DNA of 64,000 bases from JAHBVH01 sp034432375 (GCA_034432375.1 DAOUCA010000177.1:62001-126000), one strand, 5' to 3'. Positions 54,098 through 63,715 are shown, counted from the first letter of the stretch. Numbers and translations: made by a program. The notes: a model not told the origin generated them from the sequence alone.

Positions 54098-54137
54098 TCG
54101 TTGTTCAAGCCTGGCTGAACATCGCTGAAGCCGTCCA

Positions 54138-54473
54138 CTAAAGTTCATCTGTGTGTGGTTTAAAGTCGGCTTTGGTAACCAATAGACAATTCTCGCTGCC
54201 GAGACGATTGGGCACGTAGCCATCTGCGCTGCTGTCATTCATCCATTCCCGCCCGTCACACAGATAACGGAACTGATAGATCTGGTCGATTGTCATTTCC
54301 AAGGTGATCGACCGATCGCCATTGTGATCCCGTTGAAATGGATGGGTGAAGTGGTTCCAGTGATTAAAATCGCCCACCCAATGGATCGTGTTAGACCATT
54401 TACAACTGGGGATTGTAAAGGTCACTTGTACGATCTTACGCTCATTATCGGTGATAAATTGTTTGCGGATCAT
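54138..54473 (-). CDS. stand-alone CBM48/glycogen-binding-like domain protein
   Basis: A 111-residue protein, essentially one beta-sandwich domain of the isoamylase-N/CBM48 type: QVTFTIPSCKWSNTIHWVGDFNHWN with later FRYLCDGREWMNDSSAD and a C-terminal strand. These domains bind alpha-glucans or act as AMPK-beta-like modules. A free-standing copy is common in Chloroflexota and cyanobacteria, with unknown role. The start at 54473 was chosen over 54503. Confidence 0.75.
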   Translation of the reverse strand: MIRKQFITDNERKIVQVTFTIPSCKWSNTIHWVGDFNHWNHFTHPFQRDHNGDRSITLEMTIDQIYQFRYLCDGREWMNDSSADGYVPNRLGSENCLLVTKADFKPHTDEL

Positions 54474-54848
54474 GATGTATTCGTACCTCCATTGGTATGA
54501 CAACTGTCTACCGACAATTGATCATGGGGAGAGCCTGTGCGGTAGGGCGAGCGCAAATTGCCGTTGCGCAGGGGTGTATCTGTAACTGTACACAGAAACC
54601 ATCACGGCAGATTCCGCCGACGGAGTAGTTTCGTCACCCGTCGATGGTACAGTTTTACCAGGTATCGATCGGCCAGGCACGGCAGCACTGTAGCTTATAC
54701 GCTTTGGGGCAGGCCATGCCCCTTGGGGAAAGTTGAAAAATTTTTCACTCTGTTGCACAATCATCCGGGATTGGGCGACTATCATTTCCCAATCGAGTTC
54801 CCCTTATCCATTGCACGTAACAGGATCAGAGCAGAAAGGTGAAAGCTC
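54474..54848. other. 375-bp divergent intergenic region
   Basis: Between the leftward CBM48 gene and the rightward DUF1080 gene. No supported gene, strong palindrome or clear promoter was identified. Confidence 0.4.
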
Positions 54849-55589
54849 ATGACACAGGATCGACCTGGCTATTCCGATACCCCCCAAATCCCCGGTTCCC
54901 AATATCTCGTCCATGATAAAGCACGCCCGCGCCCGCGCATTGTGACACCCGGCGCGGCCAATCACCAGCCACCGTCTGACGCGGTGATGCTCTTTGATGG
55001 CACCGATCTCTCTGGTTGGGTAGCCCGCAAAGGCGGTGATGTCGGCTGGAAGGTGGAGAATGGCTACATGGAAGTGGTCCCCCGCACAGGGGACATTGAG
55101 AGTAAAACTCACTTTGGCGATTGCCAATTGCATCTCGAGTGGGCCGCGCCGGCGGCGGTGAAAGGCGACTCCCAAGGGCGCGGCAACAGCGGCGTCTTTC
55201 TTATGGGGCGCTATGAGATCCAGGTGCTTGATTGCTATGACAACCCCACCTATGCCGACGGCACCACCGGCGCGATCTACGGCGAATATCCGCCCTTGGT
55301 CAACGCCTGTCGCCAACCAGGCGAATGGCAAAGCTATGATATCATCTGGAAGGGGCCACGCTTCGAGGGTGACAAGCTCACCCGCCCAGCGTCAGTAACC
55401 GTCTTCCTCAACGGTGTGCTGCTCCACCTCGACCAGGAATTGATCGGCCCTACCGGTCATCGCGATGTCTACGCCTATGTGCCCCACCCTGAAGAAGGGC
55501 CGTTGGCGCTCCAGGATCATGGTGACCTCGTGCGCTTCCGCAACATCTGGTATCGCCCGTTGACGGGGTATGATGAGGGTGGGGCGTAG
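54849..55589 (+). CDS. DUF1080 (3-keto-disaccharide hydrolase) domain protein
   Basis: A 246-residue protein with a concanavalin-like jelly-roll typical of DUF1080: FDGTDLSGWVAR (about 50-61), WKVENGYMEVVPRTGDI, RGNSGVFLMGRYEIQVLDCY and GEWQSYDIIWKGPRF. The family includes 3-keto-glycoside hydrolases of Planctomycetes and Bacteroidetes. No signal peptide is visible. AAGGTGAAAG precedes the ATG. Together with other genes of the window it fits glycan turnover. Confidence 0.82.
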   Translation: MTQDRPGYSDTPQIPGSQYLVHDKARPRPRIVTPGAANHQPPSDAVMLFDGTDLSGWVARKGGDVGWKVENGYMEVVPRTGDIESKTHFGDCQLHLEWAAPAAVKGDSQGRGNSGVFLMGRYEIQVLDCYDNPTYADGTTGAIYGEYPPLVNACRQPGEWQSYDIIWKGPRFEGDKLTRPASVTVFLNGVLLHLDQELIGPTGHRDVYAYVPHPEEGPLALQDHGDLVRFRNIWYRPLTGYDEGGA

Positions 55590-55732
55590 GGTTTAGATAG
55601 CAGTGGGACAGTAGGACGGTGGAGCGGCGAGAGAGTAAAACGACCGCTGTCTACTGTCTACTGGCCTACATAAGTTAGTTTCTCCACATACGTGTGCGAC
55701 CGAAGAATTGACTCCCAAAACAGGGGCCTCTA

Positions 55733-57574
55733 ATGAAGGAACAGTGGCGAACTGCACGTCAGCTCCTGGGCTACTATCCGCGGGTTCTCCACTTGATTTG
55801 GGCGGCTAGCCCGCGCTACGCCTTCTGGGCCATTCTGCTCTCCAGCCTAAGTGCCCTGGCCACTCCGGCGCGGATTTGGCTAACGCAGATGATCATTGAC
55901 CGCGTTCTTGTGCTGATCAAAGCCCAAGTGCCGGGCCTGTCTATCGCCTGGTCGGGACTCCTTTGGCCCGTTGGCGCGCTGGTGGGTGCGTTGATCCTAG
56001 GCGAAGTGGGACAACGGGTAGCCAATGCGGTGGAAGAGATTCTCCGCTTCCGCGTCGAACACCATGCCCGCTATCTGCTGCTCCAGAAAGCGGCGCAGTT
56101 GGACATTGCCTTCTATGAGTCATCCGAATTTTTCGATCAATTAGACCGCGCACACAATGAGTTAGCCCGAACAATGAATCTGGCCAAGGTAACTATCGAT
56201 TCGATTGGACAGGTACTTTCGTTGACGGCGACGTTGGGATTGGTGACGCGACTCCATCCGCTGGCAGGCCCGTTGATGGTGCTGGTCTCTGTCCCACAAC
56301 TGATTGTGAGCGGTCAGTATGCGGTCACCTTCTTTAGCCTGCTCAACCGCAATACCCCCGCCCGTCGCATGGCCGACTACCTGTCGAACTTGTTAGCCTC
56401 TCGTGACGCCGTCAAAGAAGTACGTCTCTTTGGGCTACAGCAGCGCTTCCTGGCACACTTCCGACACTACTGGCAGACCTTTTTTGTGGAAACGCAGGCA
56501 CTGATCTTTGCGCGGGAACGCAAGAGCAGTATCTATCTAATATTCTCCGCGCTAGGGGCCGGTGCAGTCTGGGTACTGGCCATTGTGCAGGCCGTGTTGG
56601 GGCAGATCACGATTGGCGAGCTGACATTGGCCATCCAAGCGGTCGAGCGCGTGCGGGCCGACTTGGGAGGCCTCTTTCTGCGCGGCGGGATCTTCTATGA
56701 AAATATGCTCTTTGTCGGCAACTTCTTTGCCCTGCTGGATCTGGCGCCCACGGCGGTTGAAGGTGCCTTAACCCGCAGTGGGCAGGAAACCCTTGAACCG
56801 CCGCGGTCACCTCCTCTAGATGCGCAAGGCATTGAATTCTGCAACGTTTCGTTTCACTATCCGGGCTCGGACCATCTGATCCTCCGCAATCTTTCATTTG
56901 TCATTCGTCCCGGTACAAATGTGGCGCTAGTCGGTGACAATGGGGCGGGTAAAACAACCCTGGTCAAGCTTTTGGCGCGCTACTATGATCCGACTGCAGG
57001 AGCGATCCTGTGGAATGGACAAGATTTGCGCGACTACGATCCGACAGAGCTTCAGCGCACCATCGGTGTTATTTTTCAGGATTTTGTGCGCTATCAGTTG
57101 ACCGTACAGGAAAATATCGGCTTTGGCCAGTTGGACCAACTCGACGACATGACACAGGTACAGCAAGCTGCGGCAAAAGGTGGAGCAGTGCCCACCATCG
57201 AGACGTTGCCGAATGGCTACGCGACGATGTTGGGCAAGACTTTTGAAAATAGCGTTGAGCTCTCCGGTGGTGAGTGGCAAAAGCTGGCGTTGAGCCGGGC
57301 CTTTATGCGTGACGCCCATCTGTTGATCCTAGACGAGCCGACGGCGGCGTTGGATGCCAAAGCTGAATACGATGTCTACAAACGTTTTGCTGAGCTGACA
57401 GCCAATAAGACCACCCTCTTTATCTCACACCGCTTTTCGACTGTTCGCATGGCCCAAAAGATTCTGGTCTTAGGCAATGGGCAGTTGATCGAGGAAGGTA
57501 CGCATGAGGAACTGATGGCGCTTGGTGGGCAGTATGCCGAGATGTTTACGCTTCAAGCGGACCGGTATCGGTAG
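55733..57574 (+). CDS. ABC exporter, fused permease and ATPase
   Basis: A 613-residue half-transporter with an N-terminal transmembrane domain (about 30-340) and a C-terminal ATPase. Walker A is GDNGAGKTTLVKLL (about 401-414), signature LSGGEWQKLALSRA (about 507-520), Walker B LLILDEPTA (about 528-536) and H-loop SHRFSTVR. It would work as a homodimer or with another half-transporter. The substrate is unknown; relatives move lipids, peptides or antibiotics. Confidence 0.88.
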   Translation: MKEQWRTARQLLGYYPRVLHLIWAASPRYAFWAILLSSLSALATPARIWLTQMIIDRVLVLIKAQVPGLSIAWSGLLWPVGALVGALILGEVGQRVANAVEEILRFRVEHHARYLLLQKAAQLDIAFYESSEFFDQLDRAHNELARTMNLAKVTIDSIGQVLSLTATLGLVTRLHPLAGPLMVLVSVPQLIVSGQYAVTFFSLLNRNTPARRMADYLSNLLASRDAVKEVRLFGLQQRFLAHFRHYWQTFFVETQALIFARERKSSIYLIFSALGAGAVWVLAIVQAVLGQITIGELTLAIQAVERVRADLGGLFLRGGIFYENMLFVGNFFALLDLAPTAVEGALTRSGQETLEPPRSPPLDAQGIEFCNVSFHYPGSDHLILRNLSFVIRPGTNVALVGDNGAGKTTLVKLLARYYDPTAGAILWNGQDLRDYDPTELQRTIGVIFQDFVRYQLTVQENIGFGQLDQLDDMTQVQQAAAKGGAVPTIETLPNGYATMLGKTFENSVELSGGEWQKLALSRAFMRDAHLLILDEPTAALDAKAEYDVYKRFAELTANKTTLFISHRFSTVRMAQKILVLGNGQLIEEGTHEELMALGGQYAEMFTLQADRYR

Positions 57575-57590
57575 GCACAACCATGGCCCC

Positions 57591-58484
57591 CTACGCGCCC
57601 AGCCGATAGGCCGGCGCATAGCCAAAGCTCTGTTGTGCATGGTTGATCGAGAGCAATGGTGCCCGCCCGACGAGCGACGGCGCAACTGTCGCCGCCAGAT
57701 CAGGACGCAATCGCTGAAGCAGTTCCATCGTCGGCTCGGGGCAGCGTGTATCGCCCGCGCCCAAGGTGTAGACGCCAAAGCCGGGTAGATCAACCGTTTC
57801 AAGCGCCTGGCGCAGGCCAGTCACCACATCGGCGACATGCACCCACTGATAGAGATCATCGGACCAGGCGGTCGTCGGCGCCAGCCCATCGACCAGCGCT
57901 TTTTCGTACCGTTCGTGCGACCAGACGCCGGCAAAGCGAAAGGCCGCGGTCGTCATCCCATAGGCGCGGTGGTAGGCGGCGCAGCTCTCTTCGTTGACGA
58001 GCTTGCTCAGGCTGTAGGGATCTTCGGGAATCGGGGGAAAGCTTTCATCGAGCGGCAGCTTGGTATAGGGAACCGGTTTGCCGCTAAGCCGCCAGAAGAA
58101 GGTGCCGTAGGCGTTGATGCTGGAGGCACAGAAGAAGCGCCGGATTCCTACCGCGTGCGCGGCATCGATGGCGACAAAGGTGCCCAATGCGTTGGCGCGG
58201 AAGGTCTCCACGCCGATTTCGGGCAGACCACGCGGCTCGCCAGCCAGATGGATCACCGCATCCATCCCTGCCATCGCCTCGCGCATCGCCGCCGCATCAG
58301 TGATGTCGGCCTGGATAAAAGGCCAGTCGCTCTCCAGCGGAATCGCCGTGCGGGTGGCACCGGCAAAGACAGTTGCCTCCGCAGGGAGGGTCTGGTCAAG
58401 CAGGCGCAACTCGTGATTCGCTTCTAACTCGCGAATCAGATTGCGCCCAATGAAGCCACAGGCACCTGTAATTATAACCTTCAT
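57591..58484 (-). CDS. NAD-dependent epimerase/dehydratase
   Basis: A 297-residue extended SDR enzyme. The N-terminal NAD motif is TGACGFIG (6-13), and the active-site YSLSK is the usual YxxxK. It is similar to UDP-glucose 4-epimerase-like and uronate dehydrogenase-like proteins. Start 58484 corresponds to MKVIITGACGF; an upstream ATG at 58499 is less likely. Substrate not determinable. The preceding gene ends 17 bp away, convergent. Confidence 0.83.
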   Translation of the reverse strand: MKVIITGACGFIGRNLIRELEANHELRLLDQTLPAEATVFAGATRTAIPLESDWPFIQADITDAAAMREAMAGMDAVIHLAGEPRGLPEIGVETFRANALGTFVAIDAAHAVGIRRFFCASSINAYGTFFWRLSGKPVPYTKLPLDESFPPIPEDPYSLSKLVNEESCAAYHRAYGMTTAAFRFAGVWSHERYEKALVDGLAPTTAWSDDLYQWVHVADVVTGLRQALETVDLPGFGVYTLGAGDTRCPEPTMELLQRLRPDLAATVAPSLVGRAPLLSINHAQQSFGYAPAYRLGA

Positions 58485-58544
58485 GCTGTTTCTCTCCAAT
58501 CCGATGTGATAAAATCATCACAGGTGAGTTTTTTGACTGAGAAT

Positions 58545-58997
58545 TTACTGGTGGCCACGCCGCCGTTCCTGGTCACCAAGCGGATGAAGACCTTGTGTGC
58601 GTAACAAGCGTCGTAGATTGACGACCCCTGTGCGGTTCAGATGCAACTTTATTACCGTTGCCCGGCCCGTTGCGGATATCCCGATAATCTGCGTTGCGTC
58701 TTCATTCCAAGCAAAATGGTCCGACCATCGATCCTGCCGCGGATGATACAGTGGCACGACTTCACCTGTCAGTGGATCGATAGCCTCTGTGCTGGCATAC
58801 TTATGGTTGTTGCATTGTTGACCCGCATTAGCAAGGTTATCCGACGTGCCCGCTCCGCCTTTTGCAATGGGAGGTATGTGATCAATCGAAAATGTGTCTG
58901 GCGAAAATTCTTCTTGCGAGAGGCAATATTCACAACAGGAATGAGCGCGCGCTTTTACCGCACCTCTCAGTCCTGCTTGTACTGGCATTCTAGCCAT
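58545..58997 (-). CDS. HNH endonuclease
   Basis: A 150-residue HNH nuclease: two CxxC zinc knuckles (CEYC, then QQCNNHK) surround the core IDHIPPIAKGGAGTSDNLANA, whose DH and N residues are catalytic. Start 58997 overlaps the preceding gene by 8 bp (ATGGCTAG), suggesting translational coupling. Such HNH plus small upstream gene pairs occur widely in cyanobacteria and Chloroflexota, possibly as mobile or defensive units. Confidence 0.82.
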   Translation of the reverse strand: MARMPVQAGLRGAVKARAHSCCEYCLSQEEFSPDTFSIDHIPPIAKGGAGTSDNLANAGQQCNNHKYASTEAIDPLTGEVVPLYHPRQDRWSDHFAWNEDATQIIGISATGRATVIKLHLNRTGVVNLRRLLRTQGLHPLGDQERRRGHQ

Positions 58998-59400
58998 GAT
59001 CGATTGGCTTAATGTCAAGCGTCTTCATGAGTACAGGGAGTGTGGTATGGCGTAGTTGCGCTAATTCGAGCAGCAGTTCAATCCGCTTACCATTTGCTTC
59101 TTCGACTTCATCGCCTAACGCAATCAACGTAGAGTGCTCATCAGCCGTCAACGTTTCTGCTTGACGTTTATCGATCAATGTTCGATAGCGTTGCCAGTCA
59201 ATGTGCGCCATACTGTGGTTGATCGCTTGCAGCAGTTCCGATTCGCGTCCAGCAAAGTGTTTCCCTGGAATGGGCTTTGGGCGGCGTAAACGGTCTGCAA
59301 TACTTTCTAAAATGAAGGTATCGAGTGATAGCCCTTCATGCGCGGCGGCTTGGCGGATCTCTCCTTCAAGTTCGGGCGTAATTTCAACAGTTAGCGGCAT
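58990..59400 (-). CDS. RHH-like small protein paired with HNH nuclease
   Basis: A 136-residue protein. The N-terminal LTVEITPELEGEIRQAAAHE with DTFILESIADRL resembles a ribbon-helix-helix domain. The C-terminal helical part (LIALGDEVEEANGKRIELLLELA) is shared with uncharacterised proteins that precede HNH genes. It is the first gene of the pair and probably regulates it or acts as a partner of the nuclease. Confidence 0.7.
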   Translation of the reverse strand: MPLTVEITPELEGEIRQAAAHEGLSLDTFILESIADRLRRPKPIPGKHFAGRESELLQAINHSMAHIDWQRYRTLIDKRQAETLTADEHSTLIALGDEVEEANGKRIELLLELAQLRHTTLPVLMKTLDIKPIDHG

Positions 59401-59573
59401 GGCATCGCTTCCTTTTTCGAACTCTTACCGTACTCTTCAACATCCTGACTGATTATACCATGCGTTATGGCGTAGCGGTGTTGCATTGGAATTGATCAAG
59501 AGATCTGTATGCCGATGACGCAGATCTCTTGATCCAGTTGCGGTTGATTAATCGTTTATGGCCTCATTTCCTC

Positions 59574-60566
59574 TCATCCCCGAGACAACTCCTCCACCGC
59601 TTGCAACGCGGCGTGAATATAGCCAAAGGTATAAGCAAAAGCCACCTTGCGCGGCTCGGGTCCGCTGATTCCCGGCACATGGTCGGGCATGATCATGTAC
59701 TCGTAGCCGACATCCTGGTAGACCTTTAGCGCGCGGATCATGTTGATATCCCCTTCATCGGGGAAGACCTCAACAAAGTTACCCAGTCCGCCTTTGATGT
59801 TGCGAAAATGCACGTTGAAGATCTTCTTGCGCTCGCCAAAGTAGCGGATCACATCGAAGATCTCTTCGGCAGGATTCGCCAGCGCCTCGGACATGCAACC
59901 CTGACAGAAATTCAAGCCGTTGTAGGGGCTATCGTAGAGATCGATGAACTTCTTAAAGCCTTCGACCATGCCCATCGGCCGCGCCACGCCACGGTAGGTG
60001 TTGCCGACGCCAATCCCTGGATCGGAGGGATGACAGGCCATCTGTACTTTGTACTCCTCGGCGACAGGGATCACCTCGCGCAGCCAATGGTCGATGCGTG
60101 CCCACATCTCCTCTTCGTCGGCTGGGCCATCTTCAAATTCGCCGAGGGTCTGATCCAATTTATCCAACTCAAACGTCGACAATTTTGCGCCACCCCGCCC
60201 CGTCTTCGATGGGGTGCGTAGGTGACCGAGGATCGTGATGTTGTAATTCAAGCCGCGGATGCCGGCCTCGCCGGCCATGCGGATCGTCTCTTTCACCCAG
60301 TCGATCTGCCGATCGCGCGCGTCGGTCGGTTTGCGAAAGATCGCGCCCGCTTCGTCTTTATAGGCACCGCGTGCGCTCAACGGGATGTGAATCATCTCCA
60401 TGCTGATGCCATGGTTGGCCCAGCGCTCTTTCATCTCCACCAACATGGCGGTCGTCCAATTCTGCCAGGGTTCCGTTGGTGTTTGATCGACGTGCTGAAT
60501 GCCTAGTTGGGCCAGCACCTGCATCTCTTCATCGGTTTGGGCACCAAATTGTGATCCGATATACAT
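59574..60566 (-). CDS. mannonate dehydratase (UxuA)-like paralogue
   Basis: A 330-residue TIM-barrel protein of the same family as the gene at 233. Motif changes are visible: HPSDPG (179-184) instead of HPDDPP, HFRN (253-256) instead of HFRD, with NFC (219-221) and PDHVP (294-298) kept. These changes touch likely metal or catalytic ligands, so the reaction may differ. GGAGGAGA precedes the ATG at 60566. The paired aminotransferase on the opposite strand (60981) may share a pathway. Confidence 0.72.
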   Translation of the reverse strand: MYIGSQFGAQTDEEMQVLAQLGIQHVDQTPTEPWQNWTTAMLVEMKERWANHGISMEMIHIPLSARGAYKDEAGAIFRKPTDARDRQIDWVKETIRMAGEAGIRGLNYNITILGHLRTPSKTGRGGAKLSTFELDKLDQTLGEFEDGPADEEEMWARIDHWLREVIPVAEEYKVQMACHPSDPGIGVGNTYRGVARPMGMVEGFKKFIDLYDSPYNGLNFCQGCMSEALANPAEEIFDVIRYFGERKKIFNVHFRNIKGGLGNFVEVFPDEGDINMIRALKVYQDVGYEYMIMPDHVPGISGPEPRKVAFAYTFGYIHAALQAVEELSRG

Positions 60567-60980
60567 GGTCTCTCCTCCTCGTCTCCTCGTCAATAATCGT
60601 ATGAAATGATGGCTCTCCAGGATGCTAAGATTTTCGTAGGGGCACGGTATACCGTGCCCCTACGAAAATCTTAGCATCCCCACCGCACATGTAGGCCAAA
60701 TTATCGGTTTGGCAGCAGCCTTTGTCAAACGAGCAAAATTTGCTGCCGTTGACACAGCAGGGGATCAATGCTACGCTTCTCGGCAATTTTGTAGAACCCG
60801 TCCGCCTCTAGCAATGAACCTAAATCGTAACGATTCAGCCATCCAAGTTTAGTAAACCTGTCTCTCTACAAGCGTCTCCAAGTACTCCAACCTGGAAGAT
60901 TCTTACAGAATGACAGGCGGTCCATAGGAAGATGGCTGAATCGTTACCCCAAATCAATAAACAGCGATCGGAGCATCACG
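60567..60980. other. 414-bp divergent intergenic region
   Basis: Contains the 60-bp perfect palindrome at 60620-60679. Apart from this, no supported gene. A half-repeated segment ggctgaatcgttac / gtaacgattcagcc (about 60826-60840 and 60934-60948) forms a 14-bp inverted repeat spaced by about 100 bp. Confidence 0.6.
60620..60679. repeat. 60-bp perfect palindrome, GTAGGGGCACGGTATACC core
   Basis: 30-bp arms with no mismatch, centred at 60649/60650. The outer part GGATGCTAAGA is not shared with the copies at 12291 or 62371, yet it is perfectly paired. Confidence 0.92.
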
Positions 60981-62273
60981 ATGAATCAACAAGCCTACTT
61001 GGCCAAAGCCGCACAATATTTTTCCGGTGGTACGCTCGGTGCCTTTCACCTGCCTGCCGATGTGGAGATGGTCTTTGCCAGTGCCCAGGGCACCAAGATG
61101 ATTGATAGCGACGGCAAGGAGTATGTGGACTTTCTCATGGGCAGTGGCCCGATGATCCTGGGTCATTGCCACCCCGCGGTGGTCGAAGCCGCCCAGCAGC
61201 AAATGCGCAAGGGCACCACGTTCCTGACCCTAAACCAACCGATTATTGAGTTGGCCGAGCAGATTGTTGAAGCGGCCCCTTGTGGCGAGAAGATTCGCTT
61301 TGTCAGTACCGGCTCAGAAGCGGTCTCCTATGCTGTACGCATGGCGCGCGCCTTTACTGGGCGCGAAAAGATCCTGCGCTTTGAAGGGGGTTGGCATGGT
61401 GTCAGCGACGCGCTGCTCTTTGGCGCGCGCCCACCCACCCCCAGCGATTATCCCCACGCCACCGCCGATAGCGCCGGCCTGCCCAGCGCCTATGGCCGCG
61501 ACGTGCTCGTCTCCCCCTTTAACGCCGCCGGCGAGGCAGCCGAGCTCATTGCCGCCTACGCCGATGAGTTGGCGGCGGTGGTTGTGGAGCCACTGCAACG
61601 CTGTATCCTGCCTCGCCCTGGCTTTTTTGAAACATTGCGCGCAGAGACGCAGAAACGGGGCATCGTGCTGATCTTTGACGAAGTGGTGACCGGCTTTCGC
61701 ATGGCGTGGGGTGGCGCGCAGGAGCGCTATGGGGTCGTACCCGATCTGGCAACCTACGGCAAGACGATCAGCGGTGGTTATCCCAGCGCCGCGATCTGTG
61801 GGCGGGCCGATCTGTTGGAGACGGCCAACCCACGACGCAAGTCCTATCCCGCCGATCCACAGAGCATTATCGCTTCGGGCACCTTCAATGGCAATCCCTT
61901 TTCCGCGGCCGCCGGTCTGGCCACCCTCAATGAATTACGCAAACCGGGCACCTACGAACGGCTCTTTGCGATGGGCGATCGCATCACGCGCGAGATTACG
62001 GCAATGGGCGAGGAGTTCTCGATCCCGCTGCAGGTTGGCGGCGAAGGGCCGGTGCTCCAGGTCTTATTCACTGAAACGAAGGAGATCCTCAATTACGAAT
62101 CGATGCTCTACGCCAATCGAGCCAAAGCCTACACCTTTGGCGTCGAGATGATCCGCCGCGGCTTCTTCATCTCTCCCTTTGAAAAGATCTATCTCTCGAC
62201 CGTACACAGCGATGAGGATCTGGATCGAATGCTAGAAGCGGCGCGCGATGTGCTGCGCAATGTAATCCGCTAA
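60981..62273 (+). CDS. class III aminotransferase (glutamate-1-semialdehyde aminomutase-like)
   Basis: A 430-residue PLP enzyme. The PLP lysine is K261 in TYGKTISGGYP, with IFDEVVTGFR as the pyridoxal aspartate region and GTFNGNPFSAAAGLATL as the phosphate region. Closest general type is HemL-like aminomutase or 2-aminotransferase. Alternatives include omega-aminotransferases of amino-sugar or beta-amino acid pathways; no other hem genes are nearby. It starts at ATG 60981 after a gatcggagcatcacg leader with a weak ribosome-binding site. Confidence 0.8.
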   Translation: MNQQAYLAKAAQYFSGGTLGAFHLPADVEMVFASAQGTKMIDSDGKEYVDFLMGSGPMILGHCHPAVVEAAQQQMRKGTTFLTLNQPIIELAEQIVEAAPCGEKIRFVSTGSEAVSYAVRMARAFTGREKILRFEGGWHGVSDALLFGARPPTPSDYPHATADSAGLPSAYGRDVLVSPFNAAGEAAELIAAYADELAAVVVEPLQRCILPRPGFFETLRAETQKRGIVLIFDEVVTGFRMAWGGAQERYGVVPDLATYGKTISGGYPSAAICGRADLLETANPRRKSYPADPQSIIASGTFNGNPFSAAAGLATLNELRKPGTYERLFAMGDRITREITAMGEEFSIPLQVGGEGPVLQVLFTETKEILNYESMLYANRAKAYTFGVEMIRRGFFISPFEKIYLSTVHSDEDLDRMLEAARDVLRNVIR

Positions 62274-62370
62274 CCATCCATGGCATGATTGTTCTTGACT
62301 GGTTGCATAGTGGGTATTGCAGTGGATATGCCTGGGTACAAGATCTGCACAAGTTCCATGACAATGCTAT

Positions 62371-62420
62371 ACTTCACACTCGTAGGGGCACGATATATCG
62401 TGCCCCTACGAGTGTGAAGT
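62371..62420. repeat. 50-bp perfect palindrome, related core
   Basis: 25-bp perfect arms with centre CGATATATCG. The core CGTAGGGGCACG is shared with 12291 and 60620; the outer arm ACTTCACACT is unique to this site. Confidence 0.92.
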
Positions 62421-62483
62421 CGATTATTTTATCCTTCGCAAAGCGGTGGCATTGGTGAATGCAATGCCGATAAGACCCATTCG

Positions 62484-63200
62484 ATGTACCTAGGAGACCG
62501 ATCCTTGCTACTTGCGCTCGACACTGCCACCACAACCGCCTCCCTGGCCCTATACGACCTCACAGTTGACCGCCTGCTTGCCGAGTATACCTGGGAGGCC
62601 CGCCGTCGCCAGACCCAGGATCTGTTGGTGACCGCGCAGCAGCTTTTGACCCAATTGGGCTTGACCCCGCGCGAACTGACGGCTTTGGCGGTGACCACCG
62701 GGCCAGGCAGCTTTACGGGTGTGCGCATTGGGATCAGCACAGCAAAAGGTATCGGGGTCGGATTGCCAACGCCCCCCTTGGTAGTCGGCCTGCCGACCCT
62801 CTCCATAACTGCCGCCCCTTGGCTCGATCTCCTGCGACAAAGCGCACCGGATGCGCAACTCTGCGCGCTGATCCAGGCAGGGCGTGGCCGTTACAATTGG
62901 GTCTTCTTTGGCGGGAACGCCCTCCTCTGGCGTCCGACCGTGGCCGATCACCAGAGCGGCACGATAACCGATCTGGCAGACGCTCTGCGCAACCGTGGCG
63001 CGCCCCAGATCTGGCTGGCCGGGGAGAGTGATGCGCCGCTGCGCCAGGAATTGACCACACTCTCCCATGTAATTCTCATCGACCCGGTCAGCAGTTGGCG
63101 ACGTGCCGGTCAACTAGCGCGCCTGGCGGCGTTGCACCTGGCTGCCGGTACGGCCGACGATCTGACAACCTTGCAGCCCCTCTATCTTACTACCCCATAA
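62484..63200 (+). CDS. tsaB: tRNA threonylcarbamoyladenosine biosynthesis protein TsaB
   Basis: A 238-residue ASKHA-fold protein with no own kinase activity, partner of TsaD in making t6A at position 37 of ANN-decoding tRNAs (including tRNA-Lys). N-terminal LLALDTATTTASLALYD and the family signature TGPGSFTGVRIGISTAKGIG (about residues 72-91) are diagnostic. Length is normal. A later in-frame start is possible, since the first seven residues precede the first strand. Confidence 0.9.
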   Translation: MYLGDRSLLLALDTATTTASLALYDLTVDRLLAEYTWEARRRQTQDLLVTAQQLLTQLGLTPRELTALAVTTGPGSFTGVRIGISTAKGIGVGLPTPPLVVGLPTLSITAAPWLDLLRQSAPDAQLCALIQAGRGRYNWVFFGGNALLWRPTVADHQSGTITDLADALRNRGAPQIWLAGESDAPLRQELTTLSHVILIDPVSSWRRAGQLARLAALHLAAGTADDLTTLQPLYLTTP

Positions 63201-63247
63201 TCTTAAATTTTTACGACTTTGGGCGAATCCACTTGACTTTTTGAATA

Positions 63248-63290
63248 AAGACTAATATCATTAGCCTTGAAGGTTAACGATATTAGTCTT
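63248..63290. promoter_or_regulatory. 12-bp inverted repeat, operator candidate
   Basis: AAGACTAATATC (63248-63259) and its exact complement (63279-63290), 20 bp before the DUF4260 gene. A TetR-family gene follows that gene, so this is a plausible binding site. TTGACT at 63233 is a possible -35 box. Confidence 0.6.
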
Positions 63291-63310
63291 GGCAAGATAG
63301 GAGAACCCAC

Positions 63311-63712
63311 ATGATCACTGTTTCGATTGCTACGGATACGGCAACTGCGTCTACTGCGTGGAGCGCCCCTAAGCTGCTACTGCATTTGGAAGGACTCACT
63401 GTCCTTGCGACTGCTGTTACCCTCTATGCCCAAGGTCACCATAGTTGGTGGCTCTTTGCTGCGTTGATCCTTGCCCCCGATCTGGCAATGCTCGGTTATC
63501 TGGTCAACCCACGGATCGGTGCCATCAGCTACAATCTTTTTCACAACTATGTCGTGATCCTGCTCTTCTTGGGGCTGGGCTATTTCAGTGGATCCTCTTG
63601 GCTACTGGCGATTGGCTTGATCTGGCTCGCCCATGCGGGCATGGATCGCTTTGCCGGTTATGGCTTGAAGTATAGTGATCGCTTTAAACACACCCATCTG
63701 AATGAGGTCTAA
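63311..63712 (+). CDS. DUF4260 membrane protein
   Basis: A 133-residue small membrane protein with three or four hydrophobic segments. Family motifs LLHLEGLTVLATAVTLYAQG, then NLFHNYVVILLF and WLAHAGMDRFAGYGLKY are clear. Function of DUF4260 is unknown. AGGAGAACCC precedes the ATG. The next gene (TetR regulator) starts 4 bp downstream, so the two are co-regulated through the upstream palindrome. Confidence 0.85.
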   Translation: MITVSIATDTATASTAWSAPKLLLHLEGLTVLATAVTLYAQGHHSWWLFAALILAPDLAMLGYLVNPRIGAISYNLFHNYVVILLFLGLGYFSGSSWLLAIGLIWLAHAGMDRFAGYGLKYSDRFKHTHLNEV

Positions 63713-63715
63713 CCG

